Below, in pieces: positions 1-10,183 of a stretch of DNA of 64,000 nucleotides. The position numbers and the translations under genes were made by a program. Numbering within the stretch: position 1 is the stretch's first letter; each line of letters opens with the position of its first letter. Origin of the DNA: Gammaproteobacteria bacterium (lineage in GTDB: Bacteria; Pseudomonadota; Gammaproteobacteria; Steroidobacterales; GCA-2729495); contig JAUHYQ010000001.1 in the NCBI GenBank assembly GCA_030426355.1, positions 1 to 64,000 of the forward strand, in the 5' to 3' direction. Under the pieces are notes generated by a model. It saw nothing but the letters and a program-made list of their open reading frames with translations, did not search any database and had not been told where the DNA came from.

Positions 1-105
1 AGCGTAACTGTCATAGTTACCTCCGGTGATGGTGTAGGTTTCGGCGTGAGCGACACTGGAAAGCCCCAGGCCCAAACCGGCAATAGTCAGAATTAGCTTC
101 CTCAT
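1..105 (-). CDS. N-terminus of secreted protein, truncated by window edge (MRKLILTIAGLGLGLSSVAHAETYTITGGNYDSYA...)
   Basis: Reverse-strand ATG at 105 followed by a clear Sec signal peptide with AHA cleavage site; open to window edge. Confidence 0.7.
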   Translation of the reverse strand, partial: MRKLILTIAGLGLGLSSVAHAETYTITGGNYDSYA

Positions 106-363
106 GATCTTAAGGGTCTCCAAAAATTTAGAATCAGTTGTTAACTCGTTAAAGCTACCGCGTTCCCGAGGTCGATAGCAAATCACAAATCAGAACCACG
201 AAACAGCGCTTTACTCTCGGGTTGGCCGTCCTTCGCCGTGCTTGCCAGGGTAAAGACGATCACACCCTTGGATGGCATTGGCAAATCACTTAATTTATAC
301 ATTTAATACATTAAGTTATGGCCTTAAATGAAACCGCTTGTAAAGTCATTATTGAGCCAGACA

Positions 364-1503
364 TTAACTTACCCGGGTGCCCTCGATAAGCCCCTTGACC
401 ACTGAGCGAACAGCAGTATCCGGATCTGCGCCATCGGCCAGAGCACTCTCATATGTATGGACCTGATGATGCGCGCTGGTACCGCGCTGCAATATTTCCC
501 TTGCTCTGAATACTTCCTTCTCGCAATCCAGGACGGCTGCATCTTCGGCCACCAGCGCGAGAATCTCTTCCAGCAGTGCACCAAATTCCACAATCTCGCC
601 CTTGGCCAGATCCAGCAGACCTTCGTCGATGCCATAGCGCATCGCTCGCCAGCGATTTTCATTGAGAAGCATACGGTTATAGCGTCGCCAACGCTGGTTA
701 TCCAGACGCAGACGATACAGACGACGCAGAATGCAGACAGTCAGGGCCGCGAGGCATATGGCATCGTCAATATTCGTGCACATGTCGAAGATGCGGGTTT
801 CGAGTGTCGGGTAACGCTCACTGGGCCGCAAATCCCACCAGATCATTGATGAGTCTTCGATAATCCCCGCATCCACCAATACATCAACGTGACGACGATA
901 CTCGCTGTAACTCGCAAAATGTTCAGGCAGACCGGTTCGCGGGAGTGCATCGAATATCGTTAAGCGGTAAGACTTTAGCCCGGTATCATGGCCCTCCCAG
1001 AACGGTGACGAGGTGCTCAGCGCAAGCAGGTGGGGCAAGAAATAGGCCATCTGTGATAACAAGTCGGCGCGTAATTCATCGTCATCAATACCCACGTGCA
1101 CATGCATACCGCATATCAACATGCGACGCGCCGTCGCCGCCATTTGCGAAGTCAAAGCACGGTAACGTTGTCGCGGTGTTTGCTTTTGGCTTGCCCAGTG
1201 CGCGAACGGATGCGTTGAGGCAGCAATCGGCGCCAAGCCATAGTCGGCCGCGACATCGGCAATAACGTTGCGTAACAAGCCAAGATCCTCCCGGGCTTCC
1301 TGCACGGTGCTGCATTTACGGGTACCGACTTCGATTTGCGAGCGCAACAGCTCGCGGGATACCTGCTCATCTCGCTGCACTCTGCGACGACATTCCTTCA
1401 TCATCGCCGCCGGAGGATCTGCGGCAAGATCAAGCGTTTCCAGATCAACCAGCAGGTATTCCTCTTCGATACCCAACGTAAAACTCGGTGTCTTGGTGTG
1501 CAT
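364..1503 (-). CDS. Carboxylate-amine ligase, YbdK / glutamate-cysteine ligase type 2 family
   Basis: FTLGIEEEYLLVD, CGMHVHVGI and LETRIFDMCT motifs; start set at MHTKTPSF. Confidence 0.88.
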   Translation of the reverse strand: MHTKTPSFTLGIEEEYLLVDLETLDLAADPPAAMMKECRRRVQRDEQVSRELLRSQIEVGTRKCSTVQEAREDLGLLRNVIADVAADYGLAPIAASTHPFAHWASQKQTPRQRYRALTSQMAATARRMLICGMHVHVGIDDDELRADLLSQMAYFLPHLLALSTSSPFWEGHDTGLKSYRLTIFDALPRTGLPEHFASYSEYRRHVDVLVDAGIIEDSSMIWWDLRPSERYPTLETRIFDMCTNIDDAICLAALTVCILRRLYRLRLDNQRWRRYNRMLLNENRWRAMRYGIDEGLLDLAKGEIVEFGALLEEILALVAEDAAVLDCEKEVFRAREILQRGTSAHHQVHTYESALADGADPDTAVRSVVKGLIEGTRVS

Positions 1504-1541
1504 GGCACCCCTCCTCCTGACGATGTGCTGCAATTACCGGG

Positions 1542-2336
1542 TCAGATCTTGCCGGCCCTGTGCGTGTATAGGCGAGTGTTCTGCAAAATCGGTTTTAGTG
1601 CATCAACCAACAGTCGCGCCATACGGCGCACACCTTCTGCATCGACAATAAGATCCTGCCGCACTTCTATGCCGAGATGGGGCAAGCCTTCCGCTTCAGC
1701 ATGATGATCCAGCGTAAAATCTGCCGGGTGCCGGCCGGAATAGGGCTCGTTATCACCGATTATCCAGCCCTCACAAGCTCGCAAATAACGCATAAACGGC
1801 TTGGCAATGCGGCTGTCCTTATCCCAAAGCGCACCGATGTGCCAGGGGCGCACCGTCCCGTCGAGCGCCGGCGTAAAACTGTGCACTGCGATTACAGCCG
1901 GCGCGGCGACCAGCTTTTCGAGTTGCCGCAACTGATCGCGGATTGCATGGTGATAGGGCCAGTAGAATTTCTCGGCGCGGGCTGCCCGGACCAACTCTGT
2001 CAGCGCCTGATTAGCTGGGATAATCACGCCGTCGCTGGTGACAGGAAACGCCGAGGGATCATCGAGACGCCGATTGCAATCAACGACTAAACGGCTGGTC
2101 GATGCCTGCACCAATGGAACTTGCAGCGCTTCGCCGACTGCCTTGCTGAGGGCAGCAGCGCCTATATCCCAGCCGATGTGCGTGGCCAGCAGCTCAGCGC
2201 TGATACCCAGATGATCAAGCTCGGGCGGCACACGATTGCTGGCATGATCGCATACCAGCAGGACGGGAAATTGCGCTTCGCACTGCCAGAGTACGTGCGT
2301 ATCACGTTCCGTGCAGCGATGTATCTCCGGTGACAT
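1542..2336 (-). CDS. N-formylglutamate amidohydrolase family protein
   Basis: VLLVCDHASNRVP, HIGWDIGA, VDCNRR and AVHSFTP motifs. Confidence 0.88.
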   Translation of the reverse strand: MSPEIHRCTERDTHVLWQCEAQFPVLLVCDHASNRVPPELDHLGISAELLATHIGWDIGAAALSKAVGEALQVPLVQASTSRLVVDCNRRLDDPSAFPVTSDGVIIPANQALTELVRAARAEKFYWPYHHAIRDQLRQLEKLVAAPAVIAVHSFTPALDGTVRPWHIGALWDKDSRIAKPFMRYLRACEGWIIGDNEPYSGRHPADFTLDHHAEAEGLPHLGIEVRQDLIVDAEGVRRMARLLVDALKPILQNTRLYTHRAGKI

Positions 2337-2395
2337 CGTGGTAAGTGTGACACGAATCGGGGATAATCCCAGCCGTTTTTTAGGGACGAAAAGAC

Positions 2396-3391
2396 ATGGC
2401 CAACAAACCCATTCTGGTTACCGGCGGTGCCGGCTACATCGGCAGCCACGTGGTTCGGCAGCTTGGCGAGGCGGGTGAAGACGTTGTCGTACTTGACAAC
2501 CTGAGCACCGGCTTTCGCTCGGCCGTCCTGCACGGAGACCTGGTTATCGGCGACACCGGCGATCGCGAGCTGGTATCCGAGCTGTTGGATCGATACGCCA
2601 TCGACACTGTCCTCCATTTTGCGGCGCACACCATCGTGCCGGAGTCCGTAGAAAACCCGCTCAAGTACTACCGCAATAACACCTGCAGCAGCCGCAATTT
2701 ACTTGAATGCGCATCAGCAGCAGGCGTCAAGAATTTCATCTTTTCGTCCACCGCAGCGGTATACGGCATACCGAACGGCGGCAGAGCCAATGAACAGTCC
2801 GCCACGCAACCGATTAACCCGTACGGCGGCTCCAAGTTGATGACCGAACAGATGCTGCGCGATCTCAGCGCCGCAACCGCGCTCCGGCATGTAGCACTGC
2901 GTTATTTCAATGTGGCCGGTTCGGATCCGGAATGTCGCATTGGTCAGTCCACTGCCAAGGCCACTCTGCTAACCAAGGTCGCGTGTGAAGCGGCGGTCGG
3001 AAAACGTGACAAGGTGTATATCTTTGGCACCGATTACGACACGCCGGACGGCACTGGCCTGCGCGATTACATTCACGTCGAAGACCTTGCGCGGGCGCAT
3101 CTGGATGCCCTGACTTACCTTCGCGGTGGCGGCAAATCCATTACCCTGAACTGCGGTTACGGACACGGCTACAGCGTGCGGGATGTTCTCGCCGCCGTGG
3201 AAAAAGCACACGGTGCGCCACTCAATATTGAGGAAGGGCCGCGCCGCGCCGGTGACCCCGCGACGCTGGTCGCAGAAGCCAGCCTGATCCGCGACGTGCT
3301 TGGTTGGCATCCGCAACACGACGATCTGGACTTTATCGTTGAGACGTCATTGCAATGGGAAAAGCACCTGCTGCAAAACCCTGCCGAATAA
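2396..3391 (+). CDS. galE: UDP-glucose 4-epimerase
   Basis: ILVTGGAGYIGSHVVRQL, HFAAHTIVPESVENPLKYYRNN, YGGSK and LRDYIHVEDLA. Confidence 0.95.
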   Translation: MANKPILVTGGAGYIGSHVVRQLGEAGEDVVVLDNLSTGFRSAVLHGDLVIGDTGDRELVSELLDRYAIDTVLHFAAHTIVPESVENPLKYYRNNTCSSRNLLECASAAGVKNFIFSSTAAVYGIPNGGRANEQSATQPINPYGGSKLMTEQMLRDLSAATALRHVALRYFNVAGSDPECRIGQSTAKATLLTKVACEAAVGKRDKVYIFGTDYDTPDGTGLRDYIHVEDLARAHLDALTYLRGGGKSITLNCGYGHGYSVRDVLAAVEKAHGAPLNIEEGPRRAGDPATLVAEASLIRDVLGWHPQHDDLDFIVETSLQWEKHLLQNPAE

Positions 3392-3446
3392 CGGGCGCTC
3401 TCCGCATCACATTTGCGCGTCTTAACTTGTGCGTATTGGCAGCGGC

Positions 3447-4820
3447 TCAGGCCGTCTCGTCCGCCTTGATACCGTATTTTTCCAGCATGTCATACAGCGT
3501 GGGCCGGGTGATCCCCAGCAACTTGGCCGCCTGCGAGATATTGCCCGAGGCGTGAACCAATGCGCGTCGAATCGCTTCGCCCTCGGCTTCCTTGCGCACT
3601 TCGCGCAGATTAAGGCTTGGCGGACGAATCTCGACGGAATCCAGTGACAGGTCTTCCGCAGTGACATACTTGCCTTCGGCCATAATGACCGCGCCTTTAA
3701 TTTTATTTTCCATTTCACGCACGTTGCCAGGCCAGTCATAGCTTTGAATGGCGTTTTGCGCTTCGATCGTGAACCCTTTGAACGAACGGTTTTGTTTGGC
3801 GGAAAATTTTTCAAGCAACGTGCGCGCAAGAATAAGGCGCCCACCCTTGCGCTCGCGTAATGGTGGAATCGGAATGGTAATTTCGCTGACGCGATAGTAC
3901 AGGTCCTCACGGAAGCGCCCTTCAGCGATCGAAGTTTCCAGATTCTGGTTGGTTGCGCACACTACCCGCACATCCACACTGATAACTTCACGGCCACCGA
4001 CACGTTCGATTACCCGCTCCTGCAGAAAACGCAGCAGCTTGGCCTGCAAACCCAATGGCATATCACCCAATTCGTCCAGAAACAGCGTGCCGCCCTCGGC
4101 AATTTCCACCTTGCCGAGTGTCTGTTTTACAGCACCCGTAAAAGCGCCTTTTTCATGGCCGAACAATTCACTTTCAAGCAGATTCTCGGGTATAGCGGCG
4201 CAGTTGATGGCAACGAACGGTTTGTCAGCGCGATCGCTTAATGAATGCAGCGCTTTAGCAAGCAGCTCTTTACCCGTGCCGCTCTCGCCGAGCAATAACG
4301 TGGTGGCTGTGGTGGGGGCAACCTTTTCGATCATGCGGCACACTTCCAGCATCTTCGGGCTGACCGCGACAATGCCGTCCAGCGGCGAGCGACTTTCCTG
4401 CTTTAACAGCCGGCGGTTTTCATTTTCCAAGGCCGCCATCTGGCACGCCCGTTGCACAATCAAATGCAAGGTCTCAGTTTCGACCGGCTTTTGATAAAAA
4501 TCGTAAGCGCCCAGGCTCACCGCCTTGAGCGCGTTCTCCTGATCGCCGTGCCCTGTCACCACAATAACTTTGGTATCCGGAGCGATGGTTAGCGTTTCCT
4601 GCAGGGTTGCAAAACCCTCCGACACCCCTTCGGCATCCGGAGGCAATCCCAGATCCTGCAGAACCACAGAAGGCTCGTGTCGACGCAGTTCTGTCAACGC
4701 CGCCTCCCGATTTTCGGCAACCAGCACCTCATAATCTTCAAAACACCAGCGCAGCTGACTTTGCAGGCCGGGATCGTCTTCGACGATCAGCAACTTCGGT
4801 TTGTTCTGGTTATCACTCAA
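3447..4820 (-). CDS. prsR: PEP-CTERM-box response regulator, sigma-54-dependent (PrsR)
   Basis: Receiver domain plus AAA+ GESGTGKELLAKALH and GAFTGA loop, Fis-type HTH (ISQAAKLLGITRPTLYDML); overlaps the upstream PrsK-type kinase gene. Confidence 0.85.
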   Translation of the reverse strand: MSDNQNKPKLLIVEDDPGLQSQLRWCFEDYEVLVAENREAALTELRRHEPSVVLQDLGLPPDAEGVSEGFATLQETLTIAPDTKVIVVTGHGDQENALKAVSLGAYDFYQKPVETETLHLIVQRACQMAALENENRRLLKQESRSPLDGIVAVSPKMLEVCRMIEKVAPTTATTLLLGESGTGKELLAKALHSLSDRADKPFVAINCAAIPENLLESELFGHEKGAFTGAVKQTLGKVEIAEGGTLFLDELGDMPLGLQAKLLRFLQERVIERVGGREVISVDVRVVCATNQNLETSIAEGRFREDLYYRVSEITIPIPPLRERKGGRLILARTLLEKFSAKQNRSFKGFTIEAQNAIQSYDWPGNVREMENKIKGAVIMAEGKYVTAEDLSLDSVEIRPPSLNLREVRKEAEGEAIRRALVHASGNISQAAKLLGITRPTLYDMLEKYGIKADETA

Positions 4821-6907
4821 TGTTGCACTCCGTGCACTTCTTCTAGCGGCGATTCTTGCTGCCTTATGGGCAGTTCAATTCTGAATTCAGTACCTTTACC
4901 CAGCACCGAGTCTACCGTCATGGTTCCCCCTGCGCCGACCACAAACGAACGTGCCTGGTAGGCGCCTATGCCCATACCCTGACTGCCCTTCGTGGTATCG
5001 AAAGGACGAAACAGCCGGGTACGGATAAATTCCTCTTCCATACCACAACCCTCGTCGCGTATCAGTATGCATGCCCGATCGCCGTTTCTCGATAAACTTA
5101 GCGTGACGGCAGCTTCGTAATCGGTAGCCTCCTGAGCATTGCGAATCAGGTGCGCCAGGATGCTGGTCAGTCGCTCGGCATCCACATGCGCCTCAATAAC
5201 TTCGTCAGGCTCTTCGAACTGCGGTACCGGCTGCCGCCCAAGGCACTTGCGCTGCGCCTCTTCGATGCATCTGGCCAGATTCACCGTGCGGCTGGGACCG
5301 GCAGCATCGCCATGCTGCAATTGTTGCAACAGGCCGTTCATTCGCGCCACAGAGTTCTCTATGGTGGCCATCGCATCTTCAAAAAATGCAGGATTGTTTT
5401 TGTGCCGGGCTGCGTTCTTGACCATCAATGACTGTTGCGCGATGAGATTTTTCAGATCGTGCATCACAAAAGCCGTTAACCGGTTAAATGCTTCAAACTG
5501 ACGCGACTCAGCAAGTTTACGGTCGGCATCGTATTGCGCGAGATGCGCAGCAACCTGCCGGCCAGATGTGCGCAGCAAATCAATTTCCTCAAAGGTGAGA
5601 CGAAATGCCGAGCTCGACTGAAATAACACCACAAACCCGATGACGGTTTCGTTACTGATAAGCGGCACGATCAGCAAGGCATCCGGCAAACTGGACAACC
5701 ACTCCGGTCGCGTTAGCCCGGTGTATAGCTCGGGGCGTCGTTGTAACTCGGCGGTATCCAGTATCCACTGACGATCGTGCATAAAAGTGATCACCGGGTC
5801 CTCAGGCGATACCGCAATGTCGTTAGCCAGTTTGGTATTCCACGCCTCGACACACTGAAACGGGCCATCATCCGACTCGCGCATCCACAATAAACCCGCG
5901 GGACTCGACACGATCTGCGCGAGACAGCGGACTGCGCGAATCGGCAGCGGCTCTTCCTGACCGGGTGATGCCAGTGTGTCGATCAGGCGCAACCATTCTT
6001 CACGATAGTCGTAACGGAACGGCAAAAAATGCTTGCTGACGAAAACCCGCAACTGCCCGCGCAGCCCCTCGGAAAACAACACCAGGGATAGCAAGATGCC
6101 CACAGCCGCCGTATAGATGGCGGCCGTCACGTTGTCAGCCTGACTGTGATCACCGTAATCGTACAGCGGGATAGCCAGTGCGATGAGCAGCAAGGCTACC
6201 AGCACGGCTAGCAACCGGGGCGCATAAACACGCGCCTGTGGCGACACAAAAATTGCCAGCGACCACTGCGGATTACTCTGCAAACTGATTGCCAAAACAA
6301 TAATGGCAAACAAACTCCCCAGATTGGCAAACAGCGGAATCCAGTCAGGCAATGCGGGCAGTAACAAGGCGTTGGCATGGGCATAGGCCAAAGTGCCGGC
6401 AAATACGGCGGCCGACAGACAAAAGCCGCGTAATGCAGCGTAGGGTTCTACCGTCGCTTCACCGTATAGTTGCGCAGCCAGCGCGGCCGCCAGCAAGCTC
6501 AGTACCAGCAAACCACTGTCAAGCACCGCATCGATACTGATTACAGGAGCGATCTGCTCTGCCGCCAGCACGCTCACCACGGCCAGCGCGGTCACGATCA
6601 GCCAGACCCAGCGCACGGCGCGTCTGATCAGCTCGGGCATGGATTGCAAATACGGCCCGCGCAACATGCGCTCAAGCAATGCGTACCAGGCCATCAGCAC
6701 TACAAGTTCAGCCAGAAAGGCACCGCCGCGACTCAGCCAGGTTGCCTCCGGGGGAGACAACACATGCCACAAGCCCCAGAAAACGTTCGCGAGTGCGACC
6801 CCGACAACCTGCACACGCAGTATTGCCCCGGCACCGATAACGGCAACGTAGCCGGCCAGCAGCAAGCTTACGAGCACAATGGCGATGTATGAATAGAGCA
6901 GCGTCAA
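4817..6907 (-). CDS. prsK: XrtA/PEP-CTERM system histidine kinase PrsK
   Basis: Multi-TM N-terminus, GAF-like region, VMHDLKNLIAQQSLMVKNA H-box and C-terminal HATPase; 4-bp overlap with prsR. Confidence 0.85.
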   Translation of the reverse strand: MTLLYSYIAIVLVSLLLAGYVAVIGAGAILRVQVVGVALANVFWGLWHVLSPPEATWLSRGGAFLAELVVLMAWYALLERMLRGPYLQSMPELIRRAVRWVWLIVTALAVVSVLAAEQIAPVISIDAVLDSGLLVLSLLAAALAAQLYGEATVEPYAALRGFCLSAAVFAGTLAYAHANALLLPALPDWIPLFANLGSLFAIIVLAISLQSNPQWSLAIFVSPQARVYAPRLLAVLVALLLIALAIPLYDYGDHSQADNVTAAIYTAAVGILLSLVLFSEGLRGQLRVFVSKHFLPFRYDYREEWLRLIDTLASPGQEEPLPIRAVRCLAQIVSSPAGLLWMRESDDGPFQCVEAWNTKLANDIAVSPEDPVITFMHDRQWILDTAELQRRPELYTGLTRPEWLSSLPDALLIVPLISNETVIGFVVLFQSSSAFRLTFEEIDLLRTSGRQVAAHLAQYDADRKLAESRQFEAFNRLTAFVMHDLKNLIAQQSLMVKNAARHKNNPAFFEDAMATIENSVARMNGLLQQLQHGDAAGPSRTVNLARCIEEAQRKCLGRQPVPQFEEPDEVIEAHVDAERLTSILAHLIRNAQEATDYEAAVTLSLSRNGDRACILIRDEGCGMEEEFIRTRLFRPFDTTKGSQGMGIGAYQARSFVVGAGGTMTVDSVLGKGTEFRIELPIRQQESPLEEVHGVQH

Positions 6908-7037
6908 CCCGATACCACCTGCCTGAGAGAAGCCCGCGCATCCACCACGATCACTGGGCTGTTAGTCATTTTCCCACACCGGGCCTTTTCTTGACAGCCC
7001 ATAGGGCCTCGCGTAAAGTCGCGCGCCTGACGAGCTC

Positions 7038-7113
<76 letters not shown>

Positions 7114-7126
7114 TTGTCTTCAGTCC

Positions 7127-7201
7127 GTCCCCATCGTCTAGTGGTTAGGACACCGCCCTTTCACGGCGGTAACAGGGGTTCAAATCCCCTTGGGGACGCC
7201 A
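7127..7201 (+). tRNA. tRNA-Glu(TTC)
   Basis: GTCCCCATCGTCTAGTGGTTAGGACACCGCCCTTTCACGGCGG...GGGGACGCCA. Confidence 0.97.
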
Positions 7202-7210
7202 TACAAAAAG

Positions 7211-7245
7211 AAAAGCCCGCTTTATGTCGTGAGGCGGGCTTTTTT
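7211..7245 (+). terminator. Rho-independent terminator, probably bidirectional (tRNA-Glu / gltX)
   Basis: AAAAGCCCGC-N13-GCGGGCTTTTTT; the reverse strand also ends in a T-rich tract. Confidence 0.85.
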
Positions 7246-7268
7246 GTATCTGGAATCGACGCTGATTG

Positions 7269-8675
7269 CTAACTCTCTGCTGCGCGCTGCTCCATAAATT
7301 GCAGCGCATGTTTAAGACGTTGCAAAGCGCGCTCCTTGCCCACCAGCTCCAGCGTCACATCAATGGGTGGCGAAACGGGCCCGCCGGTCAATGCCACACG
7401 CACCGGTTGACCGATCTTGCCAAACTTCAGGTCGTGCGCCGCCGCCGCTGCCTCAAGCGCTTCGTGAAGGGCGTCCGCTTGCCAGTCGACGACATTGGCC
7501 AGCTTATCAATCAATGTCCTGAAAGCTTCAATCATGACCGGCCTAAGCTGTTTTTTTGCCGACCCCTCATCAACGGCAATATCGTCTTCGTACAAATAGA
7601 AGACGGTCGCTGCGAGTTCGCGCAAGGTTTGCGCGCGCTCTCGATAGGCTGCGACCACCCTCAGCGGATCGGGGCCATTATCAACCACCAGGCCCAGCTT
7701 ACCCAATTGTTCAACCAACATGGGCACCAGCGTTTCGGGCTTGGCAGCCATTATGTATTGCTGGTTCAACCAGGTGAGTTTTTCAGGGCTGAACTTTGAT
7801 GCCGACGCATTAACGTCGGTCACGTCAAACAACCTGATCATCTCGTCACGACTGAAAATTTCCTGATCGCCATGCGACCAGCCGAGCCGCACCAGATAGT
7901 TCAGCACCGCTTCAGGCAAATACCCGGCTTCGCGATACTCGAGCACGTTGACTGCGCCGTGTCGCTTCGACAGCCTTGAACCGTCTTCGCCCAGAATCAT
8001 CGGCAAATGCGCATAGACCGGCCGGGCAAAACCCAGTGCTTCGATCATGTGCACATGCCGCGCCGTGTTATTGAGATGGTCGTCACCGCGTATAACGTGG
8101 GTGATACCCATATCGGCGTCATCAATCACCACACAAAAATGAAACGTCGGCGTGCCATCAGGCCGGACAATCACCAGATCATCAAGCATGTGGTTTTCAT
8201 AGGTCACCGTACCCCGCACCAGGTCGTCGATCACCACCGTGCCCGTGGTGGGCGTTTTAAAGCGGATCACGGGGCTCACACCGACTTCGGGCCCGGTGCG
8301 CTCGCGGCAGCGCCCGTCGTAGCGCGGATTTTCGCCGCGTGCCACCTGGGCTTCGCGCATCGCGTCCAGTTCTTCCTTGCTGCAGTAGCAGCGGTAAGCC
8401 TGCCCTTTATCCAGCAACTGCTGCGCCACTTCGGCATAGCGGTCAAAACGCTGAGTCTGATAGTACGGCCCCTCGTCCCAGTCGATGCCCAGCCACCGCA
8501 TGCCTTCGAGAATGACATCAATGGATGCCTGTGTGGAACGCTCACGATCGGTGTCCTCGATACGCAAAAGGAACTGCCCGCCGTGATGGCGCGCGTGCAG
8601 CCACGAGAACAATGCCGTGCGGACGCCACCAATGTGCAAAAACCCGGTCGGACTGGGGGCAAAGCGTGTCTTCAT
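7269..8675 (-). CDS. gltX: Glutamyl-tRNA synthetase
   Basis: MKTRFAPSPTGFLHIGGVRTALFSW and SKRHG motifs. Confidence 0.97.
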   Translation of the reverse strand: MKTRFAPSPTGFLHIGGVRTALFSWLHARHHGGQFLLRIEDTDRERSTQASIDVILEGMRWLGIDWDEGPYYQTQRFDRYAEVAQQLLDKGQAYRCYCSKEELDAMREAQVARGENPRYDGRCRERTGPEVGVSPVIRFKTPTTGTVVIDDLVRGTVTYENHMLDDLVIVRPDGTPTFHFCVVIDDADMGITHVIRGDDHLNNTARHVHMIEALGFARPVYAHLPMILGEDGSRLSKRHGAVNVLEYREAGYLPEAVLNYLVRLGWSHGDQEIFSRDEMIRLFDVTDVNASASKFSPEKLTWLNQQYIMAAKPETLVPMLVEQLGKLGLVVDNGPDPLRVVAAYRERAQTLRELAATVFYLYEDDIAVDEGSAKKQLRPVMIEAFRTLIDKLANVVDWQADALHEALEAAAAAHDLKFGKIGQPVRVALTGGPVSPPIDVTLELVGKERALQRLKHALQFMEQRAAES

Positions 8676-8766
8676 CTGGATTTGAGCCGGTAATTGAATG
8701 GGCGGCAATTCTAGCAGAGCGTGATTGCACGTTGGCACGACCCCGAGCTTGATGCAGACTGCGGAC

Positions 8767-9441
8767 ATGAATCAGCTTCGGCCGACACCCGACCCAAACG
8801 CGCGCCTGCAGGCGGTGCTGGAAAACCTGTTCCCGGTCGGGGTGGGCCTGAGCTACTCGGCGCGCTGCCCTGCCGCCGCAAGCCTGTTGCCGGATGAGCA
8901 GATTCACACTCAGGGGATGATCGACAATCGCCGCATTGAGTTCACGCACGGTCGTTACTGCGCTCGTCAGGCAATGAGAAAGCTGGGCGTGCCGCCAGCT
9001 CCCATCCACAAGTTACACGACCGTTCGCCGGCCTGGCCCGCCGGCATCACCGGCTCCATTGCGCACACGGGCGAACATGCGGCGGCGGCGGTTGCGCGAA
9101 CCCGCGAATTTGTGTCGCTCGGGCTGGATCTTGAACACGCAGGGCCGCTGGAGGCGGAAACGGCAGAGCTTATAGTGCGCCCGAATGAAGCTGCTGACGG
9201 CGCGCACGCCAAACTGCTCTTCAGCATTAAAGAAAGCATCTACAAATGCATACACCCAGTGGTGCAAACCTACGTTGATTTTCAGGAAATGGAGGTTGAT
9301 TTGTCCGGCCCGCCCGGAACCTTCAGAGCCATTCCGCACACCCACAACTTTGATGCCGCGACAATTGCGGGCCTGCAAGGTCGCTACCGGGTTGGCGAAA
9401 GGCTGGTGGCCAGCGCCTGCTGGATCCGGGCCGGCCGCTGA
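8767..9441 (+). CDS. 4'-phosphopantetheinyl transferase, EntD-like
   Basis: FTHGRYCARQAMRKLG, GSIAHTGEHAAAAV, LGLDLE and FSIKESIYK motifs; start set at MNQLRP. Confidence 0.85.
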   Translation: MNQLRPTPDPNARLQAVLENLFPVGVGLSYSARCPAAASLLPDEQIHTQGMIDNRRIEFTHGRYCARQAMRKLGVPPAPIHKLHDRSPAWPAGITGSIAHTGEHAAAAVARTREFVSLGLDLEHAGPLEAETAELIVRPNEAADGAHAKLLFSIKESIYKCIHPVVQTYVDFQEMEVDLSGPPGTFRAIPHTHNFDAATIAGLQGRYRVGERLVASACWIRAGR

Positions 9442-9583
9442 TTATGTCGCCAAGGCCGGCCAGGCCATGTCCCCGCATGGGCGCGTAACCCATAGCGTGA
9501 ACTAAATACGCCCTTTAGGCTCGTAATTTAAAGTAAAATCTCTGCCACTGATTACAAATTTGTCCTGATACAGGGTTTCGAAC

Positions 9584-10165
9584 ATGCATATTTCACGACA
9601 TTTGGGCGGTTTTGCCGCTGTTTTGCTTCTGCTCACTGGCGCCGCGGCGTGGGGTCAGGACGCTCCCCAAACCTCTGTCGCCGGCGACTATCGGGTTAAC
9701 CCGGGCGATGTCCTAGGGATCTCGGTCTGGAAAGAAGAAGGCCTGCAGGAAGAAGTTCTGGTTCGCCCTGACGGGAAATTTTCATTCCCTTTAGTAGGCG
9801 ATGTGCTGGCTAAAGGCCACAGCGTTGAAGAAATACGCAGCCAGCTGACGACGAAATTATCCAAGTACATACCGGACCTGGTGGTCAGTGTGTCCGTACG
9901 ACAGATTATCGGGAACAAGGTCTATGTCATTGGTCAGGTTAACCGCCCAGGAGAAATCATCGCCAACCCACAGGTTGATGTGGTGCAGGCAATGAGCATC
10001 GCCGGCGGTACCAATGCCTTTGCGAATCTCAACGACATTAAGATTCTGCGTCGCACTGATGGCGTGTTGCAAGCCATTGACTTTCGGTACCGCGATATTG
10101 AGAAAGGCAAACGCCTGGAACAGAACATCCTGCTGCAGGCCGGTGATGTGGTCGTCGTCCCCTGA
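9584..10165 (+). CDS. Polysaccharide biosynthesis/export protein (XrtA/PEP-CTERM exopolysaccharide export type)
   Basis: Signal peptide; YRVNPGDVLGISVWKEEGL...VRPDGKFSFPLVGDV, SLBB-like VYVIGQVNRPGE. Confidence 0.82.
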   Translation: MHISRHLGGFAAVLLLLTGAAAWGQDAPQTSVAGDYRVNPGDVLGISVWKEEGLQEEVLVRPDGKFSFPLVGDVLAKGHSVEEIRSQLTTKLSKYIPDLVVSVSVRQIIGNKVYVIGQVNRPGEIIANPQVDVVQAMSIAGGTNAFANLNDIKILRRTDGVLQAIDFRYRDIEKGKRLEQNILLQAGDVVVVP

Positions 10166-10183
10166 TCAGCGTTGCGTGAACTC

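Noticed and set aside
8007-8693. 228-aa plus-strand ORF antisense to gltX
   Set aside because: Shadow ORF of a conserved gene with no recognisable domain.
8733-8750. Possible sigma-54 promoter (TGGCACG ... GAGC) ahead of the PPTase gene
   Set aside because: The -24 element is good, but the GC of the -12 element is one base too far and TTGC is absent; the spacing rule for sigma-54 is strict.
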